Shown: in pieces, positions 61,044 to 64,000 of the stretch | How the letters are laid out: each line of letters starts with the position of its first letter | How positions within the stretch are numbered: position 1 is the stretch's first letter | NCBI RefSeq assembly: GCF_002355435.1 | Contig: NZ_AP017313.1 | Location: 434,001 to 498,000, forward strand | Length of the DNA: 64,000 nt | Reading direction: 5' to 3' | DNA from: Mucilaginibacter gotjawali | GTDB lineage: Bacteria > Bacteroidota > Bacteroidia > Sphingobacteriales > Sphingobacteriaceae | The notes under the pieces: model-generated | Told to the model about the DNA's origin: nothing | The model's database searches: none | The model's input: only the letters and a program-made list of their open reading frames with translations | Program-made: the position numbers and the translations under genes

Positions 61044-61199
61044 CCCTCTTTAACGCATGCGTTAGAGAGGGTCGACCAGCGTAGCGCAGTCGGGGTGAGT
61101 AAACTCGCCGCCCTGCATTGGCGGTAATGTCCGCCGGGGTTGACTCACCCGGTCATCGCTTTGCTTGACCACCCTCTCTTTTGCAGGCAAAAAAGAGGG
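61044..61199. repeat. 156-bp palindromic element, copy B
   Basis: Same architecture and length as 13492-13647, in opposite orientation. Terminal hairpins are CCCTCT-N16-AGAGGG (61044-61071 and 61172-61199), but the inner stems are AACGCA/TGCGTT and TTTGC/GCAAA, unlike copy A. The 100-bp centre keeps GGGTGAGTAAACTCGCCGCC and GGTTGACTCACCCGGTCAT. Confidence 0.9.
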
Positions 61200-61317
61200 T
61201 AGAAAACTTTTTTTTAATGTTCTTCATTCATCGTAATAATATTGATATAAAACATTTACTGATTTAATAGTAAATTCAGCGCTGTTAATTTTACTACTGA
61301 TAACTGACCCCATATTT

Positions 61318-63198
61318 ATGAAAAAACTGATCTTTTTAGCTGGCTTCTGCTTTACTATTGCCCTGTCCCATGCCCAGGATGCACAAAAGGCTATTTTTTA
61401 CGAAGTGTCTTTCGCCAATGCTGCGCACCACGAGGCGGAGATCATGATCACCATCCCTTCGGCGCCTTCCGGGCCATTTAATGTGCGGATGAGCCGTTCA
61501 TCAGCGGGGCGCTATGCCACGCACGAGTTTGGCAAAAATGTTTACAATGTAACTGCCTCAACTGTTGATGGCGCAACTATCGCCTTAAAGCAATTGGAGG
61601 GCGACGTTTTCCAGGTGGCCGAAGATCACCCGGCTACGGTAAGGATCAGTTATACGCTTTTTGCCAACTGGACCGACGGCACCTACGCCAGTATTGACGA
61701 AAGCCACGCGCATCTGAATATGCCTGCCGCCTTTATGTGGGTGGTTGGTAAAGAACAGGAGGCACGGCCGGTAAAATTTGCATTTAACGACCTGGATAAA
61801 TATGGCTGGAAAGTGGCTACCCAATTGAAACATGAAGGTGCCAATGTGTACAGCGCGCCTAACCTGCAATACATGATGGATAGCCCTACCGAACTGTCAA
61901 ACTTTAAAGAAAGCAGCTGGGATGTGGTGAATACCGATGGTAAAACCGAAAAGATCAACCTAACCGTACACTCGGACGATGCACAGCCGGTGATTGATAA
62001 CTTTGGTAAAATGGTGCAAAAAATGGTGCTGGAAGAGAAAGCCGTATTTGGTGAGTTGCCGGCCTATGATTTCGGCGAATATACTTTTTTGGATGATGTT
62101 TACCCGACAGTCTCGGGCGACGGTATGGAGCACCGTAACTCTACCTGTATCGTACAGCCGATTGATAAGGTAGAGGGGAATGAAGTGCGTTTATTAAGTA
62201 CTTTTTCGCATGAGTATTTTCATAGCTGGAATGTGAAACGCATACGCCCCAAATCATTAGAGCCTTTTAATTTCGAGCATGCAAATATGAGCAGCGAGCT
62301 TTGGTTTGCTGAAGGTTTTACCCAATATTATGGCGAACTGCTGCTGGAGCGGTCCGGCTTTCATACGGTTGATGATTATACCCGTACTTTGAGCGGGCTG
62401 GTTAATTCGGTACTGCATACGCCTGCCGCGGCCAAATACCCGCCGACCCAGATGAGCCGTTACGCTGTATTTGCGGATGCCGGTGTTTCCATCGATCCGA
62501 ACAATGATAACAATGTATTTACCAGCTATTACCTATATGGAGGCGCCACTGCACTGGCGCTCGACCTGATCCTGCGCAGCGATTTTCACCTGACGCTGGA
62601 CGATTATATGCGCACCGTTTGGCTGGACAGGGGTAAAGTAATGAAACCTTATACCGTACCCGACCTGCAGGCCGACCTTGCCAAAGTAACCAATAGCCCC
62701 AAATTTGCTGCTGACTTTTTTAACCACTGCATTTATGGGGTTGATAAAAGCAATTACGAAACACTGCTGGCCAAAGCCGGGCTATTGCTGCGCAAAGCGG
62801 CGCCGGGCAAAGCATGGGCAGGTTCCTTAACCGGCTCGGGCCGCAGGGGCCGGTCGGGCCAGGCGCGTACCAGCGGCAGCGAAGGCATCCCTATTTTAAC
62901 CAGTACTGTAATAGGCACGCCGGTTTATAAAGCAGGCCTTGATGCTGGTGATGTGATTTTAAAGATCGACGGAAAAGAAGTGAAGGAAGAAAAAGAGGTA
63001 GATGATATTGTGGCCACCAAAAACATAGGCGATAAAATAGTGGTGAGCTATAAAAACCGCACCGGCAACCACGAAACTACGGTAACGCTGGAAGAAAACC
63101 CTTACCAGGAAGTGGTTACCTTTGAAAAAGCCGGCAAGGAATTAACCCAGGGGCAAAAAGATTTCAGGAGTAAGTGGTTGTCTTCAAAGGTGCAATAA
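61318..63198 (+). CDS. M61-family peptidase (glycyl aminopeptidase-like) with PDZ domain
   Basis: A 626-residue secreted peptidase. A signal peptide (about 1-19, ending SHA-QD) leads to an N-terminal beta domain (to about 215). The zinc site is HEYFH (His298, Glu299, His302) in FSHEYFHSWNVKRIRP, with the Glu of FAEGFTQYY as third ligand. A PDZ domain lies at about 520-600 (IPILTSTVIGTPVYKAGLDA and GDVILKIDGKEV). The enzymes cleave N-terminal Gly or Ala peptides. It is a single gene, divergent from the lipid cluster. Confidence 0.95.
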   Translation: MKKLIFLAGFCFTIALSHAQDAQKAIFYEVSFANAAHHEAEIMITIPSAPSGPFNVRMSRSSAGRYATHEFGKNVYNVTASTVDGATIALKQLEGDVFQVAEDHPATVRISYTLFANWTDGTYASIDESHAHLNMPAAFMWVVGKEQEARPVKFAFNDLDKYGWKVATQLKHEGANVYSAPNLQYMMDSPTELSNFKESSWDVVNTDGKTEKINLTVHSDDAQPVIDNFGKMVQKMVLEEKAVFGELPAYDFGEYTFLDDVYPTVSGDGMEHRNSTCIVQPIDKVEGNEVRLLSTFSHEYFHSWNVKRIRPKSLEPFNFEHANMSSELWFAEGFTQYYGELLLERSGFHTVDDYTRTLSGLVNSVLHTPAAAKYPPTQMSRYAVFADAGVSIDPNNDNNVFTSYYLYGGATALALDLILRSDFHLTLDDYMRTVWLDRGKVMKPYTVPDLQADLAKVTNSPKFAADFFNHCIYGVDKSNYETLLAKAGLLLRKAAPGKAWAGSLTGSGRRGRSGQARTSGSEGIPILTSTVIGTPVYKAGLDAGDVILKIDGKEVKEEKEVDDIVATKNIGDKIVVSYKNRTGNHETTVTLEENPYQEVVTFEKAGKELTQGQKDFRSKWLSSKVQ

Positions 63199-63281
63199 AC
63201 TGGTTACCCTGCCGGGGCTTACCTTTTTGGTCAGCACTAGCGGGGAGTGCATTTAAACCTACTCAACAAAGTAAAATTTAT

Positions 63282-63779
63282 ATGAAATACTTTTTTAAAT
63301 CTCGATATTTAGTTTGCTTGATTTTTACGTTTTCTATGCCTCATCTTGTAGGGTGTAACTATTCGAGGGACTCGTTAGGTAGTTCTCCTAGAATATTCTT
63401 TCCTGTTTCGCGAAAGACACTTGAGGTAGGAATGGATAGCATATTTTCTAAAAATCCCCAATATATGATACCCGAAAAATGGCGGGATTTAGACAATTGG
63501 TCTCAAAGAGGTTTTGGGTTTTTAAATGGTAAAATAGTTTATTTTAAAATATCCCCAGAAGAAATGTATTACGTAACGATATTAGGTGATTCCGTGGGCT
63601 ATCGAAGTAACCTAAAAACGACAATTGCAATTAGAGCAATTAACATAGGTTACCGCTGGTTTAAATACAATGAATTGAGCGATGAAGACAGAAAACGGAT
63701 AAATGATAGATTTAATGAAGAGATAGTACCAAAGCTTGAGGTCTATACAAATAGCCATGCTGCAAAGGAAACCGAATAG
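63282..63779 (+). CDS. Hypothetical lipoprotein
   Basis: A 165-residue protein with a lipoprotein signal: MKYFFKSRYLVCLIFTFSMP followed by HLVGC, lipobox LVGC. The mature part is alpha/beta (YMIPEKWRDLDNWSQRGFGF, YYVTILGDSVGY). Not recognised. ATG 63282 is used rather than an in-frame ATG overlapping the M61 gene end. It is AT-rich and could be an accessory or immunity-type lipoprotein. Confidence 0.65.
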   Translation: MKYFFKSRYLVCLIFTFSMPHLVGCNYSRDSLGSSPRIFFPVSRKTLEVGMDSIFSKNPQYMIPEKWRDLDNWSQRGFGFLNGKIVYFKISPEEMYYVTILGDSVGYRSNLKTTIAIRAINIGYRWFKYNELSDEDRKRINDRFNEEIVPKLEVYTNSHAAKETE

Positions 63780-63789
63780 CGCCCGCTGT

Positions 63790-63874
63790 CCGCTGTCTGT
63801 AGATTGTACCTACGGACTACTATGCATGTAGTTTGTAACTACAATACCGTCCGCTGTCCTTAGATTGTACCTAC
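63790..63874. repeat. Direct repeat CCGCTGTC...TAGATTGTACCTAC
   Basis: CCGCTGTCTGTAGATTGTAC plus CTAC at 63790 recurs with two changes at 63851. Between them GTAGTT/AACTAC forms a small hairpin. Confidence 0.65.
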
Positions 63875-63944
63875 TTGCGGCTGGGAGCTTGATTAACAGG
63901 GTTAATATCCCAAATCAAACAAATCTTTTAGGTACCCAATTAAA

Positions 63945-64000
63945 ATGGCAGAGATGAATTTTTTTTTAAATCTAAATGAACGTGAAGATTTTGTTAAATT
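63945..64000 (+). CDS. Start of a gene cut by the window end
   Basis: From ATG 63945, 18 codons (MAEMNFFLNLNEREDFVK) are open to the window edge. Composition is protein-like (charged and helical after a hydrophobic start), but too short for a family call. Confidence 0.4.
   Translation, partial: MAEMNFFLNLNEREDFVK

Noticed and set aside
63174..63281. N-terminal extension of the lipoprotein
   Set aside because: It overlaps the end of the M61 gene in another frame and would bury the lipoprotein signal.
1..64000. tRNA or rRNA genes
   Set aside because: No cloverleaf-like or rRNA-like sequence was recognised in any intergenic region by eye; a covariance search would be needed to exclude them fully.

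Overview
The window looks like chromosome from a Bacteroidota bacterium of the family Sphingobacteriaceae, most like Mucilaginibacter or Pedobacter. This is inferred from protein style and the following signs. Promoters match the Bacteroidota type (TTG, 19 bp, TAnnTTTG) and Shine-Dalgarno sites are rare. The genes include secreted M13, M61 and S8 peptidases, a GH36 alpha-galactosidase, a GH105 hydrolase, a DUF1080 protein and a Tat-type Gfo/Idh oxidoreductase. The intergenic gaps are unusually rich in palindromic repeats. No rRNA, tRNA, CRISPR array, prophage or intact insertion sequence was seen.

Layout. 1-3112: the end of a GH105 gene, an AT-rich orphan and a PIG-L deacetylase. 3175-6849: surA-like and moxR genes, a hypothetical gene and rdgB. 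6850-8377: a repeat-rich island between convergent genes; a 144-bp MITE sits directly before the start codon of a small membrane-protein gene. 8378-14349: a TlpA-like protein, an acyl-CoA dehydrogenase, an M13 peptidase and pnuC. 14423-17146: an AT-rich accessory stretch with a TIR/deoxyribosyltransferase-like protein and a 1.2-kb repeat field. 17147-30516: one long same-strand run, ilvD-ilvB-ilvN-methyltransferase-ilvC-leuC-GxxExxY-leuD-leuB-methyltransferase-leuA-ilvA, covering all committed steps of isoleucine and valine synthesis and the leucine branch except the aminotransferase.

30535-37570: a YcxB/pseudopilin-like fusion, alpha-galactosidase, amidohydrolase, and an ECF sigma/anti-sigma pair with an outer-membrane barrel. 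38116-49533: hemA, DoxX, RDD, hydrolases, a ComA-like synthase, a TPR protein, an ALDH7-type aldehyde dehydrogenase, an S8 protease and pdhB. 49728-54190: a likely 3-keto-glycoside unit (DUF1080, Gfo/Idh, GPH transporter). 54255-60894: a minus-strand lipid-modification cluster with two divergent CFA-type methyltransferases, DUF1365, a COG2907 FAD oxidoreductase and a lipase-like hydrolase, interrupted by an AT-rich plus-strand insert. 61318-64000: an M61 peptidase, a lipoprotein and the start of a further gene.

The most notable signals are: the split lipid cluster, whose two methyltransferases lack the usual CFA active-site Cys; a 156-bp repeat in two copies whose ends are fixed-length 28-nt hairpins with different but still self-complementary cores; the MITE with a perfect 9-bp target duplication; paired ATCGGTGAAATCA repeats at two ilv junctions; and repeat palindromes that now encode the ends of several proteins.
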